From contig NZ_JASZYR010000001.1 of NCBI RefSeq assembly GCF_030316855.1, positions 558,001 through 622,000 of the forward strand: a DNA stretch of 64,000 nt, given 5' to 3'. The notes under the pieces are model-generated. The model was not told the origin of the DNA, searched no databases, and worked only from the letters and a program-made list of their open reading frames with translations. Shown here in pieces: positions 1 through 8,370 of this stretch (within the stretch, counting starts at the first letter, position 1; the number at the start of each line of letters is the position of its first letter). Source of the stretch: Variovorax sp. J22P240. Lineage in GTDB: Bacteria > Pseudomonadota > Gammaproteobacteria > Burkholderiales > Burkholderiaceae_C. A program made the position numbers and the translations under genes.

Positions 1-1313
1 AGGCGCGCGAGATGCAGCGCTCGCGGCTGGTTGAATTCGCGCTGCATAGCCAGGCGCTGCATGCTGAAGTCGTCGGCAACCCGCAGGGCAACACCATGCC
101 CTCGGCGGTGACGCGCAGCTACGTTCCCGGCGTTGGCTACCAGAGCGAAGCCGACTTTGCAGCAGCATTGCGCGCCGACCTTGCGAGCGGGCGCGCCATG
201 CTGCAGCGCGAACTGGGCCGCGCGCCGCGTGCGTTGGCCTGGCCCTACGGTCGCTACAACGCCCTGGGCACGCAATCGGCGCGCGACCTGGGCTTCGAAT
301 TTGCTCTCGTGCTCGACCGGGGGCCCGCATTCTTGAACGAGCCTTTGAGACTGGTCCGCTACCTGCCCACCTACAACCCGCCGCTGCTGGAACTGGCGCA
401 GAGCCTGCGGCCCGATCCGAACGAAAGACGCGTGGATCGCCTGGTGTGCCTCGACCCGGCCGCCTTGTGGGCCGGCGATGAGGTCGCCAGCAATGAACGC
501 CTGGGTCGCGCGATCGAACGCGTGCGAGCACTGGGCGTGACCGGCCTCGTCGTCGATGCGGTACGCCACGACGCGCAGGGGCGAATCACCGCCGCCTGGT
601 TTCCGACACGCGAACTGCCGCTGGCGGGAGACTGGCTCTCGCGCGTTGCCTGGCAAATGCATACGCGCGCCGACGTGAAGGTCTACGCCCGTCTGCCTCA
701 CCGCCGGGCGCTCGCCGCGTTGGGCGATGAAGCGCGCGTGCAGCGCCTCTATGAGGATCTGGGCGCACTGGTGCCATTGGACGGCTGGCTGCTCGAAGAC
801 GCCGGGCCGCTGGCACAGCCGGTGCGCTTCGACGATCCGCCGCCGCTCTTCGAGCATCGTCCGGGCATTCCCCTGAGCTGGTCCGCGTGGGTGGTGCGCG
901 AACGGCGACGTTCGATGCTCAAGGCGCTTGGCCGCACCGACGGGCCCGACGCACTGGGGTGGAGGGCTTTCGCCGCCCTGGATGCCGCCCGACCCGGACT
1001 GGAGTTGCTGTGGCTCGCGCCGACGCGCGCCGTCGCCGCGCCGCACCCGCTGGCAGAAATCAGCCTGGTGCCAACTGGCTTCGGCGATCCGGTCGCCGAC
1101 AACCGCCTCGCGCGTGTCGATCCCACGCTCTTGAGCTGGTTCACCGGCTCCGCGCCGCCCGATGCACGCCTGCTCACCCGCAAGGCCGTCGACTTCCAGC
1201 GCCACGGCGGCGTCTCGCTGGGCTGGTGCCCCGACGATCCGGTCGCCGACATTCCTGCAGCGGCCGTCGCGGCGCCCGGGGTGTCGGCGTCCATCTTCCC
1301 GCTGCGACGTTGA
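1..1313 (+). CDS. pgaB: PgaB, poly-beta-1,6-N-acetylglucosamine N-deacetylase (3' part)
   Basis: The frame is open from the left edge, so the N-terminus lies outside the window; about 437 C-terminal residues are present of a family usually around 650-700. The protein is a periplasmic or outer-membrane-linked enzyme that partly deacetylates PNAG so the polymer can be exported and hold a biofilm together. The first ~120 residues are the end of the NodB-type deacetylase barrel (for example LAWPYGRYNALG). The rest is the C-terminal glycoside-hydrolase-like domain, with blocks such as GVTGLVVDAVRHD and DGWLLEDAG. pgaC follows after 29 bp and pgaD after that; pgaA would be expected upstream. Identification rests on the sequence and on the pgaBCD order. 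Confidence 0.9.
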   Translation, partial: AREMQRSRLVEFALHSQALHAEVVGNPQGNTMPSAVTRSYVPGVGYQSEADFAAALRADLASGRAMLQRELGRAPRALAWPYGRYNALGTQSARDLGFEFALVLDRGPAFLNEPLRLVRYLPTYNPPLLELAQSLRPDPNERRVDRLVCLDPAALWAGDEVASNERLGRAIERVRALGVTGLVVDAVRHDAQGRITAAWFPTRELPLAGDWLSRVAWQMHTRADVKVYARLPHRRALAALGDEARVQRLYEDLGALVPLDGWLLEDAGPLAQPVRFDDPPPLFEHRPGIPLSWSAWVVRERRRSMLKALGRTDGPDALGWRAFAALDAARPGLELLWLAPTRAVAAPHPLAEISLVPTGFGDPVADNRLARVDPTLLSWFTGSAPPDARLLTRKAVDFQRHGGVSLGWCPDDPVADIPAAAVAAPGVSASIFPLRR

Positions 1314-1342
1314 CGCGGGAGCTCACTGCGAGAGCGAAACCA

Positions 1343-2596
1343 ATGAGCCTTCACGACGTCATCTCCACTTTCTGCTTCGGCTATCCATTCGTGATGGCGT
1401 TGTACTGGATGAGCGGCGGCTTGCTCTACGTCTGGCTGCGCGGCCGCCATGAACCGCGGCCGGAGGACCCGCCGCCGCTTGCGGACTACCCGGGGGTGTC
1501 GGTGCTGGTGCCCTGCCATAACGAGGAGCGGCAGCTGGCCGAGACTTTCGGGGCACTGTCGCGAATCGACTACCCGAACTTCGAGGTCATCGCGATCAAC
1601 GACGGTTCCACCGACCGGACCGGAGCATGGCTTGAAGCCCTGATCCCGCAGATGCCGACGCTGCGCGTCGTACACCTGGACAGCAACCAGGGCAAGTCCA
1701 CTGCGCTGAACGCCGGCGCACTGGCCGCTCGGCACGAGTTGCTGGTATGCATCGACGGCGATGCGCTGCTCGAGCCGCACGCGCTGACGTGGATGGTGCG
1801 TCGCTTCCAGACCGACGCAAGCATCGGCGGGCTCACCGGCAATCCGCGCGTACGCAACCATGCAACGCTCCTGGGACGCCTGCAGGTCGGCGAGTTTTCG
1901 TCCATCGTGGGGCTCATCAAGCGAGCGCAGACCGTGTACGGATCGCTCTTCACTGTCTCCGGGGTCATCTGTGCCTTCCGCAAGCGCGCGTTGCAGGACG
2001 CCGGCTGGTGGTCGCGCGAGGCGCTGACGGACGATGTCGATGTGAGCTGGCGCATCCAGCTCGCCGGCTGGCGCCTGGCCTTCGAGCCCAAGGCGATGTG
2101 CTGGATCCTGATGCCGGAGACTCTGCGCGGACTGTGGCGCCAGCGTGTGCGATGGAGCGAGGGAGGGACGACGGTCATGATCAAGGTCCTGCCATCGCTG
2201 TTGCGCCGGCCGCGCCTGTTGCCGGTATGGGTCAACTTCGTGGTGGCGATCGCCTGGGCCTACGCGGTCGGGATCGGCTTTCTGTTCTGGGTCGCCGTTC
2301 CGCTGTTCGCACATTGGGGGCTGAGCTTCCCGGAATTCTGGCCGGCCTTCGGCCCCTACCCGCGCGACTGGGGCCAGATTCTCGCGCTGACTTTCCTCGC
2401 GCAGGCCCTGACCAGCGTGGCGATCGACGAACGCTTCGAGCGCGGGATCCACCGGTCGTTGTTTTGGCTCGTCTGGTACCCCCTGGTGTTCTGGGTTGTC
2501 CAGGCCCTGGCGTCGATCGTCGGGGCCCCGCGGGCCATCTGGCATCTGGGCCGGATGCGCGGCACCTGGGTCAGCCCGGACCGGGGCCTGCGCTGA
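1343..2596 (+). CDS. pgaC: PgaC, PNAG synthase glycosyltransferase
   Basis: A 417-residue inner-membrane family 2 glycosyltransferase that polymerises UDP-N-acetylglucosamine into poly-beta-1,6-GlcNAc. An N-terminal membrane segment (about 12-35) precedes the GT-A domain. The domain shows VSVLVPCHNEE, INDGSTDRT, the DxD-like IDGDALL, the acceptor-site DDVDVSW and the processivity motif QRVRWSEGG. Several hydrophobic segments follow from about residue 290 to 400. The open frame extends upstream into pgaB. The ATG at 1343 was chosen because it gives the usual length and begins just before the first membrane helix. It sits between pgaB and pgaD in one operon. Confidence 0.93.
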   Translation: MSLHDVISTFCFGYPFVMALYWMSGGLLYVWLRGRHEPRPEDPPPLADYPGVSVLVPCHNEERQLAETFGALSRIDYPNFEVIAINDGSTDRTGAWLEALIPQMPTLRVVHLDSNQGKSTALNAGALAARHELLVCIDGDALLEPHALTWMVRRFQTDASIGGLTGNPRVRNHATLLGRLQVGEFSSIVGLIKRAQTVYGSLFTVSGVICAFRKRALQDAGWWSREALTDDVDVSWRIQLAGWRLAFEPKAMCWILMPETLRGLWRQRVRWSEGGTTVMIKVLPSLLRRPRLLPVWVNFVVAIAWAYAVGIGFLFWVAVPLFAHWGLSFPEFWPAFGPYPRDWGQILALTFLAQALTSVAIDERFERGIHRSLFWLVWYPLVFWVVQALASIVGAPRAIWHLGRMRGTWVSPDRGLR

Positions 2597-2612
2597 CCTT
2601 CAGGAGGATGCA

Positions 2613-3125
2613 ATGCATCGAGAGACGCCTGTCGACACCACTCAGCGAGACGGCGAGCCCCCGGTCGGGCCGGCGCCGCCGCAGCAATGGCCGCCCCGAA
2701 TCCCGCGGACTCACGCGCCGTGGTGGATGCGCATTCGAGACCTGGTGCTGACCATCGCGGTCTGGCTGGCCTACCTGTGGATCCTTCGCAAGCCGATCGT
2801 GATCGTCATTGGCTGGTTCAGCCCTGGACTGGAGGCGTTCCTCAGGAAAAAGATCGATATCGCGTTCACGGTGGACCTGCGGCCCTATGTCTGGATTGCC
2901 GCGGTCCTCGTGGCCTGGCTCGTCTTGTCAGGAGTACTCCGTCGACGAGACCTGTCACGGCAGGTGGACGCCGAGCACAACGTGCCACCGTTGCCTCCCG
3001 AGCAGCACTTCGCGATCGCGGGTGTGCTCGTGTCGAAACTTCCGGTGTGGCGCGAGTCGCGCTGCCTGCGTGTGCACTTCGATGAAGGTCGAATCACGAG
3101 CGTGACGGTGACGCCGTCTTCGTGA
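2613..3125 (+). CDS. pgaD: PgaD, PNAG synthase accessory subunit
   Basis: A 170-residue small membrane protein that in known pga systems binds PgaC and is needed for cyclic-di-GMP-stimulated polymerisation. Two hydrophobic segments are visible, about residues 43-65 and 86-108, after a proline-rich N-terminus; the rest is a soluble C-terminal tail. A Shine-Dalgarno AGGAGG at 2602-2607 fixes the ATG at 2613, 16 bp after the pgaC stop. PgaD sequences are poorly conserved, so the call depends partly on position. It ends 15 bp before the convergent fabI gene, with no clear terminator between them. Confidence 0.82.
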   Translation: MHRETPVDTTQRDGEPPVGPAPPQQWPPRIPRTHAPWWMRIRDLVLTIAVWLAYLWILRKPIVIVIGWFSPGLEAFLRKKIDIAFTVDLRPYVWIAAVLVAWLVLSGVLRRRDLSRQVDAEHNVPPLPPEQHFAIAGVLVSKLPVWRESRCLRVHFDEGRITSVTVTPSS

Positions 3126-3140
3126 CTCACCCGGGCACCA

Positions 3141-3929
3141 TCACCCCATGATGTTCACGCCGCCATCGACGAACAGCGTCTGCCCGGTCAGCCGCCGCGC
3201 ATACGGCGTCGCGAGGTAGGCGCAGGCAAAGCCGACATCGTCGATGTCGACCAGTTCGCCCACCGGCGCGCGGTTCGCGGCCTCGGTGAGCAGCAGGTCG
3301 AAATCCTTCAGGCCCGAGGCGGCGCGCGTCTTGAGCGGGCCGGGCGAGACCGGATGCACGCGGATGCCCTTGGGGCCGAGTTCGTAGGCGAGGTAGCGGC
3401 ATGTCGCCTCCAGCGCCGCCTTCACCGGACCCATCACGTTGTAGTTGGGCACCACCTTCTGCGCGCCGAGGTAGCTCATCGCGATCATGGTGCCGCCCTC
3501 GGTCATCAGCGGCGTCGCGAGCCGCGCCATCCGTACGAAGGAGTGGCATGACACGTCCATCGCACGCCCGAAGCCCTCCGCCGAGCAGTCGAGAAGACCG
3601 CCCTGCAGGTCGGCCTTCGGCGCGAACGCGATGGAGTGCACGAGGATGTCCAGCCGCCCCCACTGGTCTTCGATGGTCTTGAACACGGCTTCGAGTTGCC
3701 CCGGTTGCTCGACGTCGAGCGGCAGCACGATGGGCGCGTCCAGCTTCTTCGCCAGGGGCTCGACATGCGGGCGCGCCTTCTCGTTGAGATAGGTGATCGC
3801 CAGTTCGGCACCGAGGCTGCGGAATGCGTTCGCACATCCGTAGGCAATGGAGTATTCGTTGGCGATGCCCACCACGAGCGCCTTCTTGCCGGCGAGGACG
3901 GGGTTGTGCTGAGGCGACATGGATCTCAT
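3141..3929 (-). CDS. fabI: FabI-type enoyl-[acyl-carrier-protein] reductase
   Basis: A 262-residue short-chain dehydrogenase of the FabI branch, which reduces trans-2-enoyl-ACP with NAD(P)H in fatty-acid elongation. It shows the FabI-type nucleotide loop GIANEYSIAYG, the SIAFAPK block and the catalytic Tyr-x6-Lys in YNVMGPVKAALE. The C-terminus is TGQTLFVDGGVNIMG. The start codon overlaps the ackA stop as ATGA, so translation is probably coupled; an in-frame ATG nine bases further in (MSPQHN) is a possible alternative. Its place at the end of an acetyltransferase-DUF3141-pta-ackA operon suggests a second, condition-specific FabI, not the housekeeping copy. That role is inference. Confidence 0.88.
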   Translation of the reverse strand: MRSMSPQHNPVLAGKKALVVGIANEYSIAYGCANAFRSLGAELAITYLNEKARPHVEPLAKKLDAPIVLPLDVEQPGQLEAVFKTIEDQWGRLDILVHSIAFAPKADLQGGLLDCSAEGFGRAMDVSCHSFVRMARLATPLMTEGGTMIAMSYLGAQKVVPNYNVMGPVKAALEATCRYLAYELGPKGIRVHPVSPGPLKTRAASGLKDFDLLLTEAANRAPVGELVDIDDVGFACAYLATPYARRLTGQTLFVDGGVNIMG

Positions 3930-5113
3930 CCTCGTGCGAGCAAGTCCCGCGTGTGTCGGGCGATCATCAGTTCTTCATTGGTTGGGATCACCCATGCGGC
4001 GACGCGGCTGCCCGGCTTGCTGATGCAAGGCCCCCGGCTCGCGTTGGCATCGGGGTCGAGTTCGATGCCGAGCCATGCGGCCTGCCGGCAGATCCGCTCG
4101 CGCACCACGGTGGCGTGTTCGCCGATGCCCGCGGTGAAGACGATGGCATCGAGTCCACCCAGCGCGGCCGCGAGCGATCCGAGTTCGCGGCCGATGCGGT
4201 AGATGAAAAGGTCGACCGCCACCTTCGCCTGCGGCCGGTCGGATTCGAGCAACTCGCGCATGTCGCTCGACACGCCGGAGACGCCGAGGAGGCCGGACTG
4301 GCTGTAGATCAGCTTCTCGATGGCGCGCGCATCCATCCCGCGCTCGTCCATGAGGTAGAGAATCACGCCCGGGTCCAGCGCGCCGCAGCGCGTGCCCATC
4401 GGCAGGCCATCGACGGCGGTGAAGCCCATGGTGCTGGCGACGCTGTGGCCGGCCAGCAGGGCACACATGCTCGCGCCGTTGCCGAGGTGCAGCACGACCG
4501 TCTTCCCGCTCGCGGCGCGCGCATCGAACTTCGGCAGCACCGATGCGATGTATTCGTACGAGAGCCCGTGAAAGCCATAGCGCCGCACACCTGCGTCGGA
4601 GAACTCCTTCGGCAGCGCGAACATCTGCGCCACCGGTGGGTTGGAGCGATGCGCGGCGGTGTCGAAGCAGGCGACCTGCGGCAGATCGGGGGCGCGCTGG
4701 AGCAGGGCGCGGATCGGCTCCAGGTTGTGCGGCTGGTGCAGCGGAGCGAGCGGAACCAGCTTCTCGAGCCTCGCCACCACTTCGCTGTCGACCCGCACCG
4801 GCGCCGCATAGTCCATGCCGCCGTGCACCACCCGGTGGCCGACTGCGGCCAGCCTGTGCTCATGGCCGTGCGTGGATCGCAGCCACTCGACGATGTGCAC
4901 GATGGCGCCATGGTGGTCCAGCTTCGCGTCGGCATCCCAACGCTTCTCGGCGACCTGCTTGCCGGCCGCGTCCTTCCCCACGAAGCGCGGCGCGGCGGTG
5001 TACAGGCCCGAGACCTGCCCGCCCGCGACAAAGGGCAGATCGCCCATGCCCGCGAACAGCGAGAACTTGAGGCTCGACGAGCCTGCGTTGAGAACGACGA
5101 TTGCATCGCTCAT
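3926..5113 (-). CDS. ackA: Acetate kinase
   Basis: A 395-residue cytoplasmic kinase of the acetate/propionate family that interconverts acetyl phosphate + ADP and acetate + ATP. The signature VLNAGSSSLKFSLF is at the N-terminus, followed by GHRVVHGG, CFDTAAH, HLGNGASMCA, DGLPMGTRCGALDPG and the C-terminal FTAGIGEHA. The ATG at 5113 has GGAGG eight bases upstream; the longer frame to 5179 has no such site. It lies directly downstream of the short Pta, giving a complete acetyl-CoA to acetate ATP-yielding pair. Its stop overlaps the fabI start. Confidence 0.95.
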   Translation of the reverse strand: MSDAIVVLNAGSSSLKFSLFAGMGDLPFVAGGQVSGLYTAAPRFVGKDAAGKQVAEKRWDADAKLDHHGAIVHIVEWLRSTHGHEHRLAAVGHRVVHGGMDYAAPVRVDSEVVARLEKLVPLAPLHQPHNLEPIRALLQRAPDLPQVACFDTAAHRSNPPVAQMFALPKEFSDAGVRRYGFHGLSYEYIASVLPKFDARAASGKTVVLHLGNGASMCALLAGHSVASTMGFTAVDGLPMGTRCGALDPGVILYLMDERGMDARAIEKLIYSQSGLLGVSGVSSDMRELLESDRPQAKVAVDLFIYRIGRELGSLAAALGGLDAIVFTAGIGEHATVVRERICRQAAWLGIELDPDANASRGPCISKPGSRVAAWVIPTNEELMIARHTRDLLARG

Positions 5114-5133
5114 TCGGTAACCTCCTTGCTTCG

Positions 5134-5150
5134 CACTGCGGTGCGAGCGC
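5134..5150 (-). repeat. Repeated intergenic leader, copy upstream of ackA
   Basis: On the minus strand this reads GCGCTCGCACCGCAGTG. Apart from one base it is the same as the block at 6134-6150 upstream of pta. In both places it lies between the previous gene's GCATGA stop context and a GGAGGTTA Shine-Dalgarno box. Here a six-base inverted repeat (TCGCAC/GTGCGA, 5131-5146) could form a small hairpin. Function is unknown; RNA processing or duplicated spacer DNA are both possible. Confidence 0.5.
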
Positions 5151-5171
5151 CTTCGGGCGGCCGGGCGGCGC

Positions 5172-6107
5172 TCATGCAATCACTTTCGCCGAGTTCTCGC
5201 GCCGCGCATGCACGACCATCACCGCGACGGCGCACGAGGCGAGGCGGGCGGTCACTGAATCGGCGCGGCTGGTGAGAATGATCGGCACTTTCGCGCCCAG
5301 CACGATGCCGGCCGAGTCGGCATGCGCGAGAAAGCTCAGGCTCTTGGCGAGCATGTTGCCGGATTCGAGGTTGGGCACGATCAGCACGTTCGCCCGCCCG
5401 GCGACCGGCGAGACGATCTTCTTGATGCCTGCGGCCTCCAGGTCGATCGCGTTGTCGAGCGCCAGCGGCCCATCGAGGATGCCGCCCGTGATTTGCCCGC
5501 GGTCGGCCATCTTGCACAGCGCCGCGGCCTCGACCGTCGAGGGCACCTTGGGATTGACGGTCTCCATGGCCGACAGGATGGCCACGCGGACCTCGGTCTG
5601 GCGCAGCGCACGCGCCAGGTCGATCGCGTTCTGCACGATGTCGACCTTCTCTTCGAGCGTGGGCGCGATGTTCACGGCCGCGTCGGAAATGATCAGCGCG
5701 TCCTCGTGCGAGGGCACGTCCATGACGAAGCAGTGGCTGATGCGGCGCGCGGTGCGCAGGCCGGTGTCCTTGCGCACCACGGCGGCCATGAGCTCATCGG
5801 TGTGCAGGCTGCCTTTCATGAGGGCCTCGGCCTTGCCGGCCTGCACCAACTCGACCGCCTTCGTGGCGGCGGCATGGCTGTGCGGCGCGTCCACCAACTC
5901 GCAGCCTGAAAGATCGAGCTTGTTCTCCTTTGCCACGGCTTCGATCTTCGCCCGCGGCCCGACGAGGATCGGCCGGATCAGGCCCAGCCGTGCGGCATCG
6001 AGCGCGCCGGAGAGCGAACTCGCGTCGCACGGATGAGCCACCGCCGTGGCCACGGCTTCGAGCGATCTCGCGAATTCGATGAGGCGGTCGTACTTGTCGT
6101 GACTCAT
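5172..6107 (-). CDS. pta: Phosphate acetyl/butyryltransferase (short Pta)
   Basis: A 311-residue enzyme of the phosphate acetyltransferase/butyryltransferase family, without the long N-terminal regulatory part of E. coli Pta. It would convert acetyl-CoA (or a short acyl-CoA) and phosphate to the acyl phosphate used by AckA. Recognisable blocks are RLGLIRPILVGP, ALMKGSLHTDELM, RRISHCFVMDVP, ILSAMETVNPKVPST and GRANVLIVPNLESGNMLAKSL. The ATG at 6107 is preceded by GGAGGT; a longer upstream frame overlaps the DUF3141 gene and lacks support. Some relatives are annotated as bifunctional with an enoyl-CoA hydratase (MaoC) domain; no such domain is present in this protein. Acyl specificity cannot be read from the sequence. 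Confidence 0.88.
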   Translation of the reverse strand: MSHDKYDRLIEFARSLEAVATAVAHPCDASSLSGALDAARLGLIRPILVGPRAKIEAVAKENKLDLSGCELVDAPHSHAAATKAVELVQAGKAEALMKGSLHTDELMAAVVRKDTGLRTARRISHCFVMDVPSHEDALIISDAAVNIAPTLEEKVDIVQNAIDLARALRQTEVRVAILSAMETVNPKVPSTVEAAALCKMADRGQITGGILDGPLALDNAIDLEAAGIKKIVSPVAGRANVLIVPNLESGNMLAKSLSFLAHADSAGIVLGAKVPIILTSRADSVTARLASCAVAVMVVHARRENSAKVIA

Positions 6108-6133
6108 GGATAACCTCCGTGTTTCGGGCTTCT

Positions 6134-6150
6134 CACTGCGGTGCGGGCGC
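6134..6150 (-). repeat. Repeated intergenic leader, copy upstream of pta
   Basis: Minus-strand GCGCCCGCACCGCAGTG, matching 16 of 17 bases with the block upstream of ackA. It begins immediately after the DUF3141 stop codon and is followed by GAAGC and then a GGAGGTTA ribosome-binding site, the same order as in the other copy. Confidence 0.5.
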
Positions 6151-8370
6151 TCATGCGGCCCTGCGCGGCCGCACCGGCGCATCGAGGGACAGGATGCTCG
6201 CCACGCGGCGAAAACGCTCTTCCTGGTGCGCCGTGGGCTTGCCGCGCGCACTCGCCACTTTCCGCGCCGCCTCGAAGCCTTTGCGGCGCTGATGCATCTC
6301 GGGCACGAGCCCGGGCAGGGCGGCGATGGCGCGCTCCTCGTCGAGCGCGACCACGAAGGCCTGCCGTTTCATCGCGGCCTTGACCGCTGCGAGCGATGGA
6401 CGGTGCTCGGGCTCCATCTCGTCGATCATTCGCCGCATCAGGTTGTAGGGACGCTCGTCGACCACGTTTTCCTCCCGGCGCACGTACAGCAACAGTCGTG
6501 CCCACGCATCCACCACGGTGCCGGTCTCGAACTGGGATTCGATCTCCTGCCGCTTGAGTCGCTTGAGTTCGTCCTGTTCCCAGGTGGCCGATTTCGGCCC
6601 GCGCCGGCCCAGCGCATCGCCGCCGAGGCCGACTGCCGCGGCCAGCCACGGCGCCTCGTAGATCGCTTTGAACATGCGCTCGGACATCTCGTCGCGCACG
6701 TCCCGCACGCGGTCGAGCGATTGCTCGATGCGGCCGGAGACTTCGCGCTCGGCCTTCGTGAAAGGGTTGTCGGGCGCGGCAGCTCGGCGGTTGGCACGCA
6801 CGTTCTCGGCCATCGCCTGCACCCAGAACATCCATGGATTGAGGTTCGACAAACCCCAGCGCTCCATGCGCGAAGGGTTGGCGGCGCGAGCCGCCTCGGC
6901 GCTCGCTTCGCTCGTCATGGCCTTGACCAGCGGCGAGGCGAAGGTGTCGTAGAGCCCTTGGTTGATCTGGGCCACCCGGTCGACCACCTCGAAGGCTTGT
7001 TCGTCCTTGCGCCCGTCATCGAAGGCGAGGATGTCATCGATGGTGCGCGGCACGAACTGGATCAGGTAGCGGCCTTCGAGGTAAGCGAGCCCGGGCATGT
7101 CGGGCTGCGTGTCCTGGATCACCGCCTCGTAGAGGCCGGGCGGCAGCGTCTCGATGAGGTCGAGCGCGCTGGCCAGCTCGGAGGTCTCGCGCTTGGCCAC
7201 GCCGGCTGAGACGAAGATGCCCAGGTGGCCGATCTTTTCGTGCAGGCAGTAGACGATGGTCTGCTCGTTCAGGCGGATGTCGTCCACGCTCGCATAGGCA
7301 TCGGGAATCCAGTTGAGCGCCTGCTGCGGCGGCGTGATGTTGTCGCCCCAAGACGCGAACACGACGATCGGCGTGCGGATGTTGCGGATGTCCACGCGAT
7401 GCTTGCCGTCGAAGGACTCGACCTCACCGGCCGAGAGCTTGTTGCCGACGAAGAGGTTCTTCGTGATCCACTCCATCTCCTCCTTGTTCATGAGGAAGAG
7501 ACCGCCCCACCACTTCTCGAATTCGAGAAAGCGCTCCCGCTCGGTGTCCACCTGCGCATACAGGTTGTAGAGCTTCGACCAGTAGGTGTTCGAGGGATTC
7601 AGGCTCTCGAAGTTGTTGACCAGATAGGCGCCGTCGAACTTGCCGTGGCCCAGGTCGCCGGCGAGCGAGGCCAGCCAGGTGCCGCCCATCAGACCGCCCG
7701 AATAGCGCATCGGGTTCTTGCCCTCGACGCCGGCCCAGTACGACACGGGCGAGCCGGCCAGCAGGATCGGGCCGACCTGCTGGGGTGCCAACGCCGCGAG
7801 CATGATCAGCGCCCAGCCGCCCTGGCAATTGCCGATCACGAAGGGCTTGCCGTCTGATTCGGCATGCAACTCGTTGACCTTCTTCATGAAGGTGATTTCG
7901 GCGGCGCAGACCGATTCGATGGTCTGGCCCGGCATCGGGTACGGAAAGAACATCACGAAGTAGCAGGGGTGGCCGTGCTGCAGCGCGATGCCGATCTCGC
8001 TGTCCATCTTGAAGCCGCCGATGCCCGGCCCGTGGCCCGCGCGCGGATCGATCACCACGAAGGGCCGCTTCTTCGGGTCGGTCTTGGCGTGGCTCGCATC
8101 GGGTTTGATGCGCACCAGCGCGTAGTTGGCGGGCTTCGGAAACTCGCGCGCGTCGAGCACCATGTCGTAGTCGAAGACGAGGACCGGCGGCTTGCCGGAT
8201 TTCGTGTGTTCGAGATATTGGTTGCCGCGCTCGCGCAGCACGTCCATGGTGAGGATGCTGCGCTGCCAGGCGTCGATGCCGTACTCGGCGGCGGCCTGCG
8301 CGGCCTTCATCGGCCACAGCGCGGACAGTGCGGAACGGGAGAGGTCGGGGGGAGGGGATTTGCTGGCCAT
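6151..8370 (-). CDS. DUF3141 protein, PhaC-like alpha/beta hydrolase
   Basis: A 739-residue DUF3141 family protein with a polyhydroxyalkanoate-synthase-like alpha/beta hydrolase domain in its N-terminal half. A candidate triad can be placed: the nucleophile Cys182 in GNCQGG (the PhaC-box form with Cys, not Ser), Asp343 in WGDNITPP and His382 in KIGHLGIF. The C-terminal ~300 residues are charged and helical, with no recognised domain. It could act on acyl-CoA or hydroxyacyl substrates, but no activity is established to my knowledge. The ATG at 8370 has AAGGAG upstream and shares one base with the GNAT stop; a TTG three bases earlier is in frame. It heads the pta-ackA-fabI segment, so its substrate may be an acyl-CoA made when respiration is limited (inference). 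Confidence 0.85.
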   Translation of the reverse strand: MASKSPPPDLSRSALSALWPMKAAQAAAEYGIDAWQRSILTMDVLRERGNQYLEHTKSGKPPVLVFDYDMVLDAREFPKPANYALVRIKPDASHAKTDPKKRPFVVIDPRAGHGPGIGGFKMDSEIGIALQHGHPCYFVMFFPYPMPGQTIESVCAAEITFMKKVNELHAESDGKPFVIGNCQGGWALIMLAALAPQQVGPILLAGSPVSYWAGVEGKNPMRYSGGLMGGTWLASLAGDLGHGKFDGAYLVNNFESLNPSNTYWSKLYNLYAQVDTERERFLEFEKWWGGLFLMNKEEMEWITKNLFVGNKLSAGEVESFDGKHRVDIRNIRTPIVVFASWGDNITPPQQALNWIPDAYASVDDIRLNEQTIVYCLHEKIGHLGIFVSAGVAKRETSELASALDLIETLPPGLYEAVIQDTQPDMPGLAYLEGRYLIQFVPRTIDDILAFDDGRKDEQAFEVVDRVAQINQGLYDTFASPLVKAMTSEASAEAARAANPSRMERWGLSNLNPWMFWVQAMAENVRANRRAAAPDNPFTKAEREVSGRIEQSLDRVRDVRDEMSERMFKAIYEAPWLAAAVGLGGDALGRRGPKSATWEQDELKRLKRQEIESQFETGTVVDAWARLLLYVRREENVVDERPYNLMRRMIDEMEPEHRPSLAAVKAAMKRQAFVVALDEERAIAALPGLVPEMHQRRKGFEAARKVASARGKPTAHQEERFRRVASILSLDAPVRPRRAA

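Noticed and set aside
749-2545. A 598-codon minus-strand frame opposite pgaC
   Set aside because: Low-complexity Arg/Pro/Gln-rich translation with no domain, opposite a clear glycosyltransferase.
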